In this document: positions 32,222 through 41,816 of the stretch, piece after piece | How the letters are laid out: each line of letters begins with the position of its first letter | How positions within the stretch are numbered: position 1 is the stretch's first letter | Program-made: the position numbers and the translations under genes | The notes under the pieces: model-generated | The model's database searches: none | What the model was told of the DNA's origin: nothing | What the model saw: only the letters and a program-made list of their open reading frames with translations | Virus record (IMG/VR): IMGVR_UViG_3300047089_000368 | Span: 1 to 46,659 of that record | Source of the DNA: a virus | Reading direction: 5' to 3' (one strand) | DNA length: 46,659 nucleotides

Positions 32222-33451
32222 ATGAATCCTGCAGTAATGAATTATTTGCAATCGCAACAACAAACGCAAGATGCTCAAGCTCCTCAAGAGCAAGCGCCTT
32301 TTAATCCATTTGATGCAGGAATTGCTAAAGCCATTTCATCAGCGCAAGAATCTTTGGGCATGACTGAAAAGCAACAAGATAAATCTTTACGAAGATCAAT
32401 GCTTACTTTTGCTGATTCAATTGCTCAGCAGCCTAAACAACGAGGATTTTTCAATAATTTTGGATCAGTAGCAAGAGCTCTTTCGCCTGCTCTTAGAGAA
32501 TATGATCAATCTGAAGATCAGGCATTACAGCAGAATAATGCGTTGGCAAATCAAATATTGGCTCACAGAAATGTAGAAGAAAACAAGCATCACCAATTAG
32601 GTCATCAAGCATGGGGTAGACAACATGCGGAAAATCAGCTTGAAGAACAAAAAAGATACCATAATATGTCAATGGATTTGCACCGACAAAAATTGGCTAA
32701 TGGTCAACGACAAGCTGCAAATATGGACATTGCTTCCCAGTCAAATATAGAACTAGATAGAATTGCACCATTAATTAGAACAGATTCTGCATTTGACAGA
32801 GTGGGAAATGAAACAAAAAGTGGTGCTGCTTTTTATAATGATGTTCAAGCTATTCAAACAAAAACTGAAGCTTTAAAAGCAGCAATGGAAGACGCTGGTA
32901 TTGATTATAATAATCCGTTAGCTTTTAAAAAAGCTATTAGAGGAATTAGCGGTGTTTTTAGTTCATTTACAAAAGACCCTAAATTACGTGAAGTTGCTAA
33001 ATTATATGAAGATTTAACAGCAGCTAATAAACGAGCTATGCAAACGGCTGAGAAGGCTTTATCTGGGAAGTCTTTAACAGATTTTACAGTTAAATATGGA
33101 GATAATGAAGGTCTTTTTCCTAATTTAGCAAAAGATAATTATGATGTTTACGAGAAAAAAATGGAGTCTTTGCTTCATGATGCACAATCTGGATATGAAG
33201 CGGCTGAATTATCGATGCAAACAGGAAGACATGTAAATAAAAGAAATTATGACCAAGTAAAGAATTATTATACAGCATCACAAATACCACAGGGGCAAGT
33301 TGATCAGGAAGAAATCCCACAACAAGTTGATCAACAAAACAATGATTTTGTTATTATGCAAAATAGTTCAGGTAAACGTTTTAAAATACCTGCTAATAAC
33401 GTTGAAAAGGCAATTGAAGATACAGAAGAGCCTTTAACTCTTGTTCAATAG
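32222..33451 (+). CDS. Gln-rich helical protein, probable ejection protein
   Basis: 409 residues. Gln/Ala-rich, helical, with long stretches such as SQQQTQDAQAPQEQ and NQLEEQKRYHNMSMDLHRQK; a central domain (about 215-340) has LREVAKLYEDLTAANKRAMQ; the end is Gln-rich and acidic. P22-type ejection proteins (gp7, gp20) have this composition and are delivered into the cell with DNA. Assigned by composition and position between fibres and tail-hub genes. Confidence 0.5.
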   Translation: MNPAVMNYLQSQQQTQDAQAPQEQAPFNPFDAGIAKAISSAQESLGMTEKQQDKSLRRSMLTFADSIAQQPKQRGFFNNFGSVARALSPALREYDQSEDQALQQNNALANQILAHRNVEENKHHQLGHQAWGRQHAENQLEEQKRYHNMSMDLHRQKLANGQRQAANMDIASQSNIELDRIAPLIRTDSAFDRVGNETKSGAAFYNDVQAIQTKTEALKAAMEDAGIDYNNPLAFKKAIRGISGVFSSFTKDPKLREVAKLYEDLTAANKRAMQTAEKALSGKSLTDFTVKYGDNEGLFPNLAKDNYDVYEKKMESLLHDAQSGYEAAELSMQTGRHVNKRNYDQVKNYYTASQIPQGQVDQEEIPQQVDQQNNDFVIMQNSSGKRFKIPANNVEKAIEDTEEPLTLVQ

Positions 33452-33460
33452 AGGATTATT

Positions 33461-35278
33461 GTGGGTAAATGGGATCAATACGCAATTACTGAACCTTCAC
33501 AAAATCCTCCAAGTAAATGGGATAAATACAGAGTTTCTGCACCTTCACAAACTTTAGAAGCACCACAATCAAATGCTGAGGTTATAGGTAAATCAGCTGC
33601 ATCGGGATTTCTAGGTAATCTTGATATACCACAAACATTACTTACTTTAGCTGAAAAATATGGGATGAATCCGGAATATGGACTATATGGCCAAGGACGT
33701 AAACTTTTTAATTATTTCAAAGGAAAACCACACGAGCCTTTAACTGGTCCGAATTATATTCAGTCTTTACCAGAAAACATTGCTTCTGGAGCAGCTAAAA
33801 ATGCATTAAAGAAATATGCTGATGTGGATTTAACTCCTAAGCCTACGAATGAGGCGCAAAGAATAATGTCTCATAGCGGAGAATTTGCAGGAGGAACATT
33901 TCCTTTCGGTTTATTAAATGCTAAAAATATATTCAATCTTGCTAAAAATGTCGGCAAATCTGTGGCTACAGGAGCTGGTATTGGTGGGCTAAGTGGTGCT
34001 TTACAAGAAGAAGGCGCCAATCCTTTAGCTGCTGATATTGGAGCTAGTCTGGTTGCACCTTTAGCTAATCCTAAAAATTTATTACATGGTTTTAAAAAAG
34101 CTGGCGAATTAGCTGTAAAAGCACCGATACGGGCAATAGGATTACATCCTGAGGGATTAAATATAAAAGCTGCACAAGCTGCAAGAGATTTGGGAATTAA
34201 TTTGCCTGCTGCAGCATTAACTCAATCGAAAATAGCAGGTTTGGCCGATCAATATGTAGGTAAGACTCCGTTTTTCGGCGATGCATTAGCTACAAAATAT
34301 GCAAATGCTGAGCAACAAACAAAAAATGCTTTGGAAAAAATATATGAAGAAGTTGGACCAAGAAAAACTCCAGAAATAGAAGCAGAGATTGCGAAATTAT
34401 ATGATATACGTGCTAAATCTCTTCCTAAAGAAGCTGTAGTAAAACCGACTCATCTAGACAAAGCTCTTGATAATATTAAAATTAATACAGCAATTCTATC
34501 TCCAGACGAAAAAAGTCTTTTGCAAACTCTTGATACAATTAGAAATGAAATTAAGCCAGAATCAAAATTAACAAGTAGTTTTGGTAATCTCAAGATACCG
34601 TTACAAGATTATAGTGTTGATAAATTAGTTGGTACAAAAAAAAGTTTAAATCAAATAATAAAATGGGACACTGATGAAGGTATTAAGAATCAAATTAGAT
34701 CATTACAACGAGCTGTTGCAAATGATATTGAGGCTTATGGTAAGACAAATCCTAAATGGTACAAAGAGTTTAAGGAAGCAGACGATTTGTTTGGTAAGGT
34801 AGCTAAAAGAGAAAACTTAGAAACTAAACTTGGTGGTAGCATAAGCTCATCAACTGATAATTTAGGTTATGCTAATCTTTCTAAACAAATTCATGCTCCT
34901 AAGCGACTTGAATTAATTAAAAAACAAGTTACTCCAGAAGTATTTGCTAAAATTGAAAAACTTGGAACTGTAGCAAGAGCTATGGCTGTTAAAAATAGAG
35001 GAATTCCAAATCCTTCAGGGACAGCAACTACTGCAGCTATTTTAGGTACTATACCAAGTTTTTTACTTGCTCCTGGTTCTACAACATTCTCTGTTGGGAC
35101 TACAGCTATTATCAGTAAGTTAGTGACAGATAAGAAATTTGTAGACGCTGCTTTAAAATATGCAGAGAAACCTAGTATAGCAACTTCAATGCCACTTAAT
35201 AAAAGAATTAAGGCGGTTACCGGATATTCTGCTACTGTTTTAAACAGAGAAATACATCGTGAACAAGAAAAAGAATAA
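33461..35278 (+). CDS. Probable DNA ejection / transfer protein
   Basis: 605 residues, GTG start following AGAGGATTATT. The N-terminus repeats a KWD-x-Y element (GKWDQYAI at 2-9, SKWDKYRV at about 18-25). There is a Gly/Ala region near 165-200 (SVATGAGIGGLSGALQEEGA), a long helical domain, and a hydrophobic stretch near 525-560 (TATTAAILGTIPSFLLAPGS) that could insert in membranes. P22 gp16-like ejection proteins are of this size and type. No catalytic motif seen. Confidence 0.55.
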   Translation: MGKWDQYAITEPSQNPPSKWDKYRVSAPSQTLEAPQSNAEVIGKSAASGFLGNLDIPQTLLTLAEKYGMNPEYGLYGQGRKLFNYFKGKPHEPLTGPNYIQSLPENIASGAAKNALKKYADVDLTPKPTNEAQRIMSHSGEFAGGTFPFGLLNAKNIFNLAKNVGKSVATGAGIGGLSGALQEEGANPLAADIGASLVAPLANPKNLLHGFKKAGELAVKAPIRAIGLHPEGLNIKAAQAARDLGINLPAAALTQSKIAGLADQYVGKTPFFGDALATKYANAEQQTKNALEKIYEEVGPRKTPEIEAEIAKLYDIRAKSLPKEAVVKPTHLDKALDNIKINTAILSPDEKSLLQTLDTIRNEIKPESKLTSSFGNLKIPLQDYSVDKLVGTKKSLNQIIKWDTDEGIKNQIRSLQRAVANDIEAYGKTNPKWYKEFKEADDLFGKVAKRENLETKLGGSISSSTDNLGYANLSKQIHAPKRLELIKKQVTPEVFAKIEKLGTVARAMAVKNRGIPNPSGTATTAAILGTIPSFLLAPGSTTFSVGTTAIISKLVTDKKFVDAALKYAEKPSIATSMPLNKRIKAVTGYSATVLNREIHREQEKE

Positions 35279-35281
35279 ATT

Positions 35282-35932
35282 GTGAATTATACAACTTTAA
35301 CTAATCAAATATTGAGTTATTCAAACAGGAACGAACCTGCATTTGTTGCAGCAATTCCTGATTTGATTAATCAAGCAATGAGCAGAATTTACAGTGAAGC
35401 TAAAGCTATTGGTTTTCAAAAAGTTGTTAATGGAAATATGGTAGGAGGAACGGCTACTATACTAAAACCTCAAGATTTTAAAGAATGTATAAATTTTCAA
35501 TATACTGTACCAGGTATTAGTCCATTTTCTACGTTTTTATTAGAACGTACATATGAGTTTTGTATAACATATGCGCCTAATCCTTTGTTGATTGGAGCAC
35601 CTATATTTTATTCAACTGATTTGATAGTGCCTCCTAATAATGTTGCTCCAGCTCAATTTTTCATTGCGCCGACTCCTAATAATAATTATGCATATCAACT
35701 TACGTATATAAGTTTTCCGCCTATTTTTAATGTACAAAATCCGGTAAATTTTCTTACAGATAAATATCCTAATTTACTTCTATATGCATGCTTGGTGGAA
35801 GCTGTGCCATTCTTGAAATCTGATGAACGTGTTCCAGTTTTTGAATCTTTATATAATCGTGCTCTTCAGAGTGTAAATAACGATACGCAAAATCGTTATA
35901 TTGATAGAATTAGTAAGAGAGATAAAGATTAA
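35282..35932 (+). CDS. Head-tail adaptor, SU10-type
   Basis: 216 residues, GTG start. The order NRNEPAFVAAIPDLINQAMS (about 16-35) with a following IY-x-EAKAIGF, a beta domain with FKECINFQYTV, and the closing NLLLYACLVEAVPFLKSDER fits the podovirus adaptor family typified by SU10. It would sit under the portal. Together with the gp4-like protein this gives two adaptor-type genes, separated by the fibre genes. Confidence 0.65.
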   Translation: MNYTTLTNQILSYSNRNEPAFVAAIPDLINQAMSRIYSEAKAIGFQKVVNGNMVGGTATILKPQDFKECINFQYTVPGISPFSTFLLERTYEFCITYAPNPLLIGAPIFYSTDLIVPPNNVAPAQFFIAPTPNNNYAYQLTYISFPPIFNVQNPVNFLTDKYPNLLLYACLVEAVPFLKSDERVPVFESLYNRALQSVNNDTQNRYIDRISKRDKD

Positions 35933-37591
35933 ATGGCTAATAATTTATATCCGTTAACATATAAACCAGGTATCAAGAGAGATGGCAGCATATTCCAATC
36001 TGATTATTGCACCTCTGGCCAATGGGTTAGGTTTCAAAGAGGATGTGTAAGAAAAATGGGTGGAATGTTGGGAATTATTTATGGTCCAGCATTTGATTTA
36101 GATACATCTGCAATATATGTATTGCCGAGTACTGATAGTATATTTCAAATATATTCATTTGTCAGGGGTGCTGGTAATACTATTATAATTGAAAATACTA
36201 CATTTAATCAAAATTTGCAGATATTGACCCGTAAGAATCTAACTCCAGATATAAGGCTAACTAGAGCTATTGTCCAAACTGAGCTTGTAGTTCAGAACAA
36301 TAAACAATATCTTGTATGTTTATTTGCTGATCGCAATGCTGAAAATATTACTAATAATGGTCCTAGTGTTATTTATTATAGTGATATTAGCACAGATGGT
36401 GTATTTGTACCATTACTAGGTATAGCCAAGTTATTCCCATCAAGCGGACTACTTTTTGCTAGTAATTATTTATTTGTATACGGATATAATGGTTCAGTAG
36501 CATGGAGTAAACCAAATAATCCATTAGATTTTACTGATTTTATAAATCGTCAAATAACTATTTCCAACGATAAAGTTATTTGTGGTAAATCTATTCGGGG
36601 AGGAATTAACAATCCTGCTATTTTATTTTGGACATTATCATCCGTAGTTAGATGTATAAACAATCCTGGACCTAATACGTCACCCGATACGCTTGCTTTT
36701 CAAATTGATGTTATTTCAAAAGATTCTTCGATTCTTTCATCTCGCTGTGTAGTTGAGTATGATGGCCGTTTTTTTTGGCCAGGAGTCAACAGATTTTTTC
36801 AATATAATGGACTTGTTCAAGAATTACCCAATACAATGAGTTTGAATTATTTTTTTAATAATATCGATATGACTTTGCGTCAAAATGTATTTGGTGTAAA
36901 GAATGCTCAGTATGGGGAAATTTGGTGGTTTTATCCAGAAAAACTTAAGACCCCTGGAAGATTGGACCTTCCTTATGGTTCAAACACTAAGGCATTAATT
37001 TATAACATAAGAGAAGATAGTTGGTATGATACAGCCATTAGCAGAGTTCATGGTGTACATTCTGACACACTTGGCATTATGTTTACATATGGAAGACCTT
37101 TGACTATTCCAAATTCACCTTCTGTTTATTTATATAAACACGAGGATACAACCCTCTCTTCTGATTTTGAGCAAAATGAAGTAGCTTATACTGTTGCAGA
37201 TCGTACTATATATTATAATAATCCAATAGTTTCTAATTTTACCACACCTGTTATTTCGTGGGCAGCATTTAATGCTATGAAACAATTTACAGGTATAAAT
37301 AGGTGGGTATATTTGATTGCGATAGAACCTGATTTTATATTAATGCCTCCGCAAAATCTTGGCATTGGTGATATGACTGTGACAATTAACACTAGGCAAT
37401 ATGCACTTGATTTTCCATTACCGTCAGCTGCATATCCTATTCCTGGTGCATTAAGTGAAGGACAAGATTCCATACTGGCTAAAGTTGATGTAGCGTGGCA
37501 AGGACGATATATTAGTTTAACTTTTACAACTACACGTAATTTCGAAATGGGTCAGGTGATATTGCAACTCGGAATTGGAGATGGACAATGA
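35933..37591 (+). CDS. Tail-hub / packaged-DNA stabilisation protein, P22 gp10-like
   Basis: 552 residues, beta-rich. The start TYKPGIKRDGSIFQSDYCTS and the phrase QWVRFQRGCVRKMGG are typical of proteins that follow the adaptor in podoviruses. Repeated strands (LFASNYLFVYGYNGSVAWSK, EYDGRFFWPGVNRFFQYNGL, EIWWFYPEK) suggest a propeller-like fold, and a C-terminal beta domain starts near 480. P22 gp10 forms the hub that closes the DNA channel. Adaptor-then-hub gene order supports the call; sequence similarity is pattern-level only. Confidence 0.55.
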   Translation: MANNLYPLTYKPGIKRDGSIFQSDYCTSGQWVRFQRGCVRKMGGMLGIIYGPAFDLDTSAIYVLPSTDSIFQIYSFVRGAGNTIIIENTTFNQNLQILTRKNLTPDIRLTRAIVQTELVVQNNKQYLVCLFADRNAENITNNGPSVIYYSDISTDGVFVPLLGIAKLFPSSGLLFASNYLFVYGYNGSVAWSKPNNPLDFTDFINRQITISNDKVICGKSIRGGINNPAILFWTLSSVVRCINNPGPNTSPDTLAFQIDVISKDSSILSSRCVVEYDGRFFWPGVNRFFQYNGLVQELPNTMSLNYFFNNIDMTLRQNVFGVKNAQYGEIWWFYPEKLKTPGRLDLPYGSNTKALIYNIREDSWYDTAISRVHGVHSDTLGIMFTYGRPLTIPNSPSVYLYKHEDTTLSSDFEQNEVAYTVADRTIYYNNPIVSNFTTPVISWAAFNAMKQFTGINRWVYLIAIEPDFILMPPQNLGIGDMTVTINTRQYALDFPLPSAAYPIPGALSEGQDSILAKVDVAWQGRYISLTFTTTRNFEMGQVILQLGIGDGQ

Positions 37592-37851
37592 TAAGAGTAA
37601 TATGGCCACAAGGCATTAGTTTGCGATATTGGGCTAATTCATTAGTAGCAGATTATTATACTGAAAATCTGCCTATGTTAGACAATGAAGAACAATGGCA
37701 AAAATGGGCAGCATTAGTTGCAGGAACAGGTATTTTTTTATCAGCATCTGTACCTTCTCCAATTGATAGTGCCGGTAAAACACAGTTTAAAAAATGGGAT
37801 GATTGGGCAAAAAGGCTATATATCGTGATGTCAAATGAATATAATAATTAG
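37588..37851 (+). CDS. Small tail-module protein
   Basis: 87 residues, ATGA overlap with the hub gene. A Trp-rich pattern: VIWPQGISLRYWANSLVADY, EQWQKWAALVAGTGIFLSAS and KKWDDWAKRLYIVM. No family recognised. Conserved spacing and coupling suggest a structural or assembly partner of the hub. Confidence 0.5.
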   Translation: MIRVIWPQGISLRYWANSLVADYYTENLPMLDNEEQWQKWAALVAGTGIFLSASVPSPIDSAGKTQFKKWDDWAKRLYIVMSNEYNN

Positions 37852-37859
37852 AGGTTTAA

Positions 37860-39365
37860 ATGTTTGATCCAAATTACAATAACTATCAAAATGCATATAC
37901 AAATCAGGGAATGAATCAGAATACAAATTCATCTCCGTATGGTGATTATTTCGGTAGAGATGTTACATCACCCTATATTAGAGGCGTTACTACACGTATG
38001 CCAACACCTATGCCAGGTAATCTCACTGAAACATCATTATATCCTTTGCAGTCTTCTACAGCAACACCGCAGATAAACTTACCTACAGAACAGGGACCTC
38101 AAAGTTATGCAGAAGGCGGTATGGTAAAAGAATCCAAAAAGAAGAAAAAAGCTGCAAATAATCCTTATCCATCATTGGCTGAAATGATTAGGCAACAAGG
38201 TAAGGGAGAAGATAGCATACTTGCACATATTAACCCCTTGGAAGCGGCAATGCTCCAGCAAATGGGGGGAGCAGGTACAATTAATCCTGTTACTGGACTT
38301 CCTCAATTTGGATTTTTTAGAAAGCCATTTAAAGCAATAAAAAGTGTTTTAGGAGGTGCTGGAGGTGCTATTCTTGGCAATATGATCATGCCAGGCGTTG
38401 GAGGCGTTCTTGGAGGAGCATTAGGAGGTGCTGCTGGTTCTGCTGTAAGAGGTCGTAAAGATTATCTCAATGCTGCTTTAAAAGGTGGATTAATGGGAGC
38501 AGCTTTGCCATCAGCAGCGTCTTTAGCTGGTTCTGGAGCTAGCGCTCTTGGAATGACAGGTGTTGGCAAATATTTAAGTGATTATGGTGCGCAAAATGCC
38601 ATTATGCCATCTTTAGGCAAATTAATGGGGGATAATGCTGCAGGCAATTATGTTGGTTCAATAGGGCAAACTGGAGCAGGAGCTGCAAATGTGCCTAAAG
38701 AAGTAGCTGAAAAAGGGTCTAAATCATGGTTTTCTTCATTGATGAAACCGAAGAGTTTACTTGCTGCTGCAACACTTGCTGGTTCATTTATGGGTCGTCC
38801 TAAAGAAAAAAGTCCTGAGAGATTAGCACAAGAGCAAAAACGTTTTGCTATGGCATCTATGCTTACACCTGAAGAAAGAGCTGCATATGAAGCAAACACA
38901 CTTGCTGATGAGCAAATGAATCGTAGAGTAAAGAAAAACAAATATTCGCCAGACGAGAAATTTGAAGTAAAACCTTTATATCGAAGAGCTAATGATCAAG
39001 ATGAATATGCAAGAACTGGCAAATGGATAAATTATTACGATAATGCCGCAATGCATGGTAATCCACTACTTATGAAAAAAGGTGGAATTGTTCCACAAAT
39101 GTCGTTTGAAGAGAAAGAAATAGATTATCCAGATCAGGGTTTTTATTATAAAGGTTCTACTGGGGGACAAGATGATGCGGTAAACGTTAGAGTTTCACAT
39201 GGAGAATTTGAAATACCAGCTGACGTTGTAGCAGATATTGGAGATGGCAATAGTGAAGCAGGTGCCAAAGCTTTTTATGATTTAATAAAAAAAGTTCGTA
39301 GTCATAAAGGTAGGAAAAACAAATTACCTCCAAAATCCAAATCTTTGGAAAGTTACATGAGATAA
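37860..39365 (+). CDS. Glycine-zipper virion protein with duplicated module, probable ejection protein
   Basis: 501 residues. Residues 83-153 (YAEGGMVKESKKKKK onward, to LPQFGFF) are shared with the next gene. Residues about 164-195 form a Gly/Ala zipper (VLGGAGGAILGNMIMPGVGG and on), a membrane-insertion type segment. A second KKGGIV motif comes near 410, followed by a C-terminal domain, DDAVNVRVSHGEFEIPADVV and GAKAFYDLIKKVR, common in internal virion proteins. A membrane-active protein delivered with DNA is likely. Confidence 0.55.
   Translation: MFDPNYNNYQNAYTNQGMNQNTNSSPYGDYFGRDVTSPYIRGVTTRMPTPMPGNLTETSLYPLQSSTATPQINLPTEQGPQSYAEGGMVKESKKKKKAANNPYPSLAEMIRQQGKGEDSILAHINPLEAAMLQQMGGAGTINPVTGLPQFGFFRKPFKAIKSVLGGAGGAILGNMIMPGVGGVLGGALGGAAGSAVRGRKDYLNAALKGGLMGAALPSAASLAGSGASALGMTGVGKYLSDYGAQNAIMPSLGKLMGDNAAGNYVGSIGQTGAGAANVPKEVAEKGSKSWFSSLMKPKSLLAAATLAGSFMGRPKEKSPERLAQEQKRFAMASMLTPEERAAYEANTLADEQMNRRVKKNKYSPDEKFEVKPLYRRANDQDEYARTGKWINYYDNAAMHGNPLLMKKGGIVPQMSFEEKEIDYPDQGFYYKGSTGGQDDAVNVRVSHGEFEIPADVVADIGDGNSEAGAKAFYDLIKKVRSHKGRKNKLPPKSKSLESYMR
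38106..38318 (+). repeat. 71-codon module, copy 1
   Basis: Codes for YAEGGMVKESKKKKK through AEMIRQQG, EDSILAHINPLEAAMLQ and TGLPQFGFF. The second copy is at 39420-39632. About 80-85% of residues are identical and many DNA differences are synonymous. The gene starts also match (AGGTTTAAATG followed by MFDPNY or MLDPNY). Confidence 0.9.
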
Positions 39366-39383
39366 TCATAAACATAGGTTTAA

Positions 39384-41249
39384 ATGCTTGATCCCAATTA
39401 TTATACTAACAATTTACCTTATGCAGAAGGCGGTATGGTAAAAGAATCCAAAAAAAAGAAAAAGGATGTAAATAATCCTTATATATCGTTGGCTGAAATG
39501 ATTAGACAACAGGGTAGCGGAGAAGATTCTATACTCGCACATATTAATCCTTTAGAAGCTGCAATGCTTCAGGAAATGGGTGGAAGTGGTACAACTAATC
39601 CTATTACCGGTCTTCCTCAATTTGGATTCTTTCAAAAATTATTTGGAAGAAGAGGTGGTAATTCTGCGCCTGCCGTTGCGCAGGTAGCACCTGCACCCCA
39701 AGTAGTGCCTGATTGGGCTTTAACTATGTTCCAGAATAACCCTATGGTACCAGGAGAATTCGGAAATTTTGGAAGTAAAGCGCTTTCTAAACCAGCACCT
39801 AATGCATTAGCTAGCAATGAAGAAATGGCTGAAAAACTTCGTAATCAGATATTAATGGATCAGGCTCGTTCTACAAACATTAATTATGTTCCATATAGAG
39901 GAGAAACTGTAGCGCCAATATCGCAATCTACTATAAGAGCACAAAATTTAAAAAATGAATGGAGTAAAAAACCGGCTCCATATGCCAATAAAATAGCTAC
40001 TGTTCTTAATCGTGAACCTCAGGGATTTTCTCCAGAACAACAACAGAATTTGCTTAATATGCTTCGTCGTGGCTCTTCGTCTGAAAATATGGCACTTCAG
40101 CGCATGGGTAAACAGTTCGGTTCTAATTATGGTTATGAACCTGAAAGAGAAAGCAGATTAAAGGAAAAAATAGGAAAAGACATGGAAAAGGGTCTGGTTA
40201 CCGGTAGAGCTGGTATACAGAACTTAAGTGATCAAATGAAAGCGATGGAAGGCAATAGAAGAACCAATATTGCCAATGCGTTTCATACTGCAGGACGTGC
40301 CAAAGAAGGACGTAGAAACGCATTAACTAACCAGCTGGAAGAATTTGGTAATCTGGAACAGAATTACAGGAATTTGAAGAATCAGGCCAACAGAGATGCT
40401 TTTGATGAGGAGTTGAATGCACCTAATAGAAAAATGGCAATCGCTGGTCAAGCATTAAACGCAATTAGTCCATATGTATCTGGAGAGCGTGAAGAAATGC
40501 ATCCATACAAAGCGGCTGCTAATAATGCGCAATTGCAAAAAATAACGAATTTTTACAATAGTCCGCATCTTAATTATCCTGGTCAAAGAGTAGTAGATAT
40601 TGATGCACAAACACGGGCAGGCAATGACCTTACATATAATACAAATCCCAAATATAGGGATAAGTTCTATAACGAACGAAAAGCTATGGAAAAAGGATTT
40701 TTAGGAGATAAAAATCTTGCATCACAAACTTATTCAGGAATATCAGAAGGTTTGGAGCCACAAATGGAAAATTTGGATTATTTGACCAAACAACAACTAA
40801 AACATACAACAGGAGAAATATCTGGAAGGCATAGAAGAATGGGTACCTATGGTTCTGGTGTTCATAAGGCGGAAACAGAAAAAGCTACACGAAATATATT
40901 ACGTCGTCTTCAAGCTGAAAGAGAAGGGGCTTTAGCTGTTGTTGGAAAAAACAAATCCAGGTTGGCAGATGAAACAGAACAAAACAATCTTGCAAATTAC
41001 GCGCAATTAGCTGGCCATGGAGCTAAAGAGTTTAGAGATATTTTATCTGGTCACAAAAATCTTGTTAACACTGGCAATATGCAATGGGCTAATAGACAAC
41101 AATTGGAAAACGCAAAGTTGGGAAATTGGTATGACCAATTGAATCATGAAGCACCTATTGCACAAAATCTTCTTCCTTCGATAGGTAGAGGTAATCGTCA
41201 GTTAAACGGACCAGGTAACTCTGGAACCAAACTACGATATTTAACTTAG
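39384..41249 (+). CDS. Large helical virion protein sharing the duplicated module
   Basis: 621 residues. Residues 13-83 repeat the module of the preceding protein (YAEGGMVKESKKKKK to LPQFGFF). Then a Pro/Ala linker (about 90-110) and a very long, charged helical region rich in Glu, Gln, Asn and Arg (for example RRTNIANAFHTAGRAKEGRR and LEEFGNLEQNYRNLKNQANR). It lacks the glycine zipper and the C-terminal domain of its neighbour. Probably an internal virion or ejection protein; last gene of the module. Confidence 0.55.
   Translation: MLDPNYYTNNLPYAEGGMVKESKKKKKDVNNPYISLAEMIRQQGSGEDSILAHINPLEAAMLQEMGGSGTTNPITGLPQFGFFQKLFGRRGGNSAPAVAQVAPAPQVVPDWALTMFQNNPMVPGEFGNFGSKALSKPAPNALASNEEMAEKLRNQILMDQARSTNINYVPYRGETVAPISQSTIRAQNLKNEWSKKPAPYANKIATVLNREPQGFSPEQQQNLLNMLRRGSSSENMALQRMGKQFGSNYGYEPERESRLKEKIGKDMEKGLVTGRAGIQNLSDQMKAMEGNRRTNIANAFHTAGRAKEGRRNALTNQLEEFGNLEQNYRNLKNQANRDAFDEELNAPNRKMAIAGQALNAISPYVSGEREEMHPYKAAANNAQLQKITNFYNSPHLNYPGQRVVDIDAQTRAGNDLTYNTNPKYRDKFYNERKAMEKGFLGDKNLASQTYSGISEGLEPQMENLDYLTKQQLKHTTGEISGRHRRMGTYGSGVHKAETEKATRNILRRLQAEREGALAVVGKNKSRLADETEQNNLANYAQLAGHGAKEFRDILSGHKNLVNTGNMQWANRQQLENAKLGNWYDQLNHEAPIAQNLLPSIGRGNRQLNGPGNSGTKLRYLT
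39420..39632 (+). repeat. 71-codon module, copy 2
   Basis: Second copy of the module at 38106-38318, here 13 codons from the start rather than 83, so the two genes differ by an insertion or loss of about 70 codons upstream of it. Confidence 0.9.
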
Positions 41250-41256
41250 TGTAATT

Positions 41257-41358
41257 TTATGATAACAAATTGAGAAGAAAAATCTCAATAGGTTTTCCTA
41301 AAATTATAGTAAGTAAAATATGGTATTTGATATATTCAGATATGTTTTTTCTAGTCAT
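41257..41358 (-). pseudogene. Remnant of a third XRE-type repressor
   Basis: A 33-codon ORF with an AAGGAG ribosome site, overlapping the stop of the upstream XRE gene as ATGA. Its start MTRKNIS resembles MPRKTDI, and HILLTIILGKPIEIFLLN lines up with RLVLLAEAVGQPIEAFYKN of the neighbouring repressor. The whole helix-turn-helix between these parts is missing, so it looks like an internally deleted copy. It could still be translated; the hairpin at 41269-41289 lies inside it. Confidence 0.45.
41269..41289. terminator. Short hairpin between convergent modules
   Basis: ATTGAGA (41269-41275) and TCTCAAT (41283-41289) form a 7-bp stem around AGAAAAA, followed on the plus strand by AGGTTTTCC. It lies just after the last virion gene and opposite the minus-strand repressor genes. 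Confidence 0.45.
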
Positions 41359-41798
41359 TTTTGGTTCTCCTTTTTAGTAATATTATCGAAATGCAATACT
41401 GAACCTTTTATTGAATCTTTTATTAAATCTGAAGCTTTTAACAATAAATTTACATATTCTTCATTTCCTGCAATGTTTGTAATATCAATATCATGAATTT
41501 TTCTGAAAATATTTATTATTTCTTCACATATTTCTTGATGCTGAGTTTTTTTTACTATAGGACGATTGGTATTTTTATAAAAAGCTTCAATAGGTTGTCC
41601 TACAGCTTCTGCAAGTAATACAAGACGTCCGATAGTAATTCTATTAGCACCGGTTTCATATTTGCTTAGTTGTTGCAAGCTTACACCAACAGCCTTACCT
41701 AATGTTTTTCCAGATATTCCCTTTCTGAATCTAAAACGTAAAATATTTTCTGCAACTGCTTTATGTATTTCTGTCGTTATATCGGTTTTTCTTGGCAT
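41355..41798 (-). CDS. XRE-family transcriptional regulator 1
   Basis: 147 residues. The helix-turn-helix spans about 16-72: ENILRFRFRKGISGKTLGKA, VSLQQLSKYETGANRITIGR, then LVLLAEAVGQPIEAFY. The YE-x-G-x-NR-I/L turn is typical of alphaproteobacterial phage-type repressors. The C-terminal 70 residues are helical and may mediate dimerisation. It has a good AAAGGGAAT ribosome site and is a paralogue of the gene just upstream (18 bases away). A repressor of phage genes or of the divergent VapBC promoter are both possible. Confidence 0.85.
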   Translation of the reverse strand: MPRKTDITTEIHKAVAENILRFRFRKGISGKTLGKAVGVSLQQLSKYETGANRITIGRLVLLAEAVGQPIEAFYKNTNRPIVKKTQHQEICEEIINIFRKIHDIDITNIAGNEEYVNLLLKASDLIKDSIKGSVLHFDNITKKENQK

Positions 41799-41816
41799 TT
41801 TTATTCCCTTTAAAAA

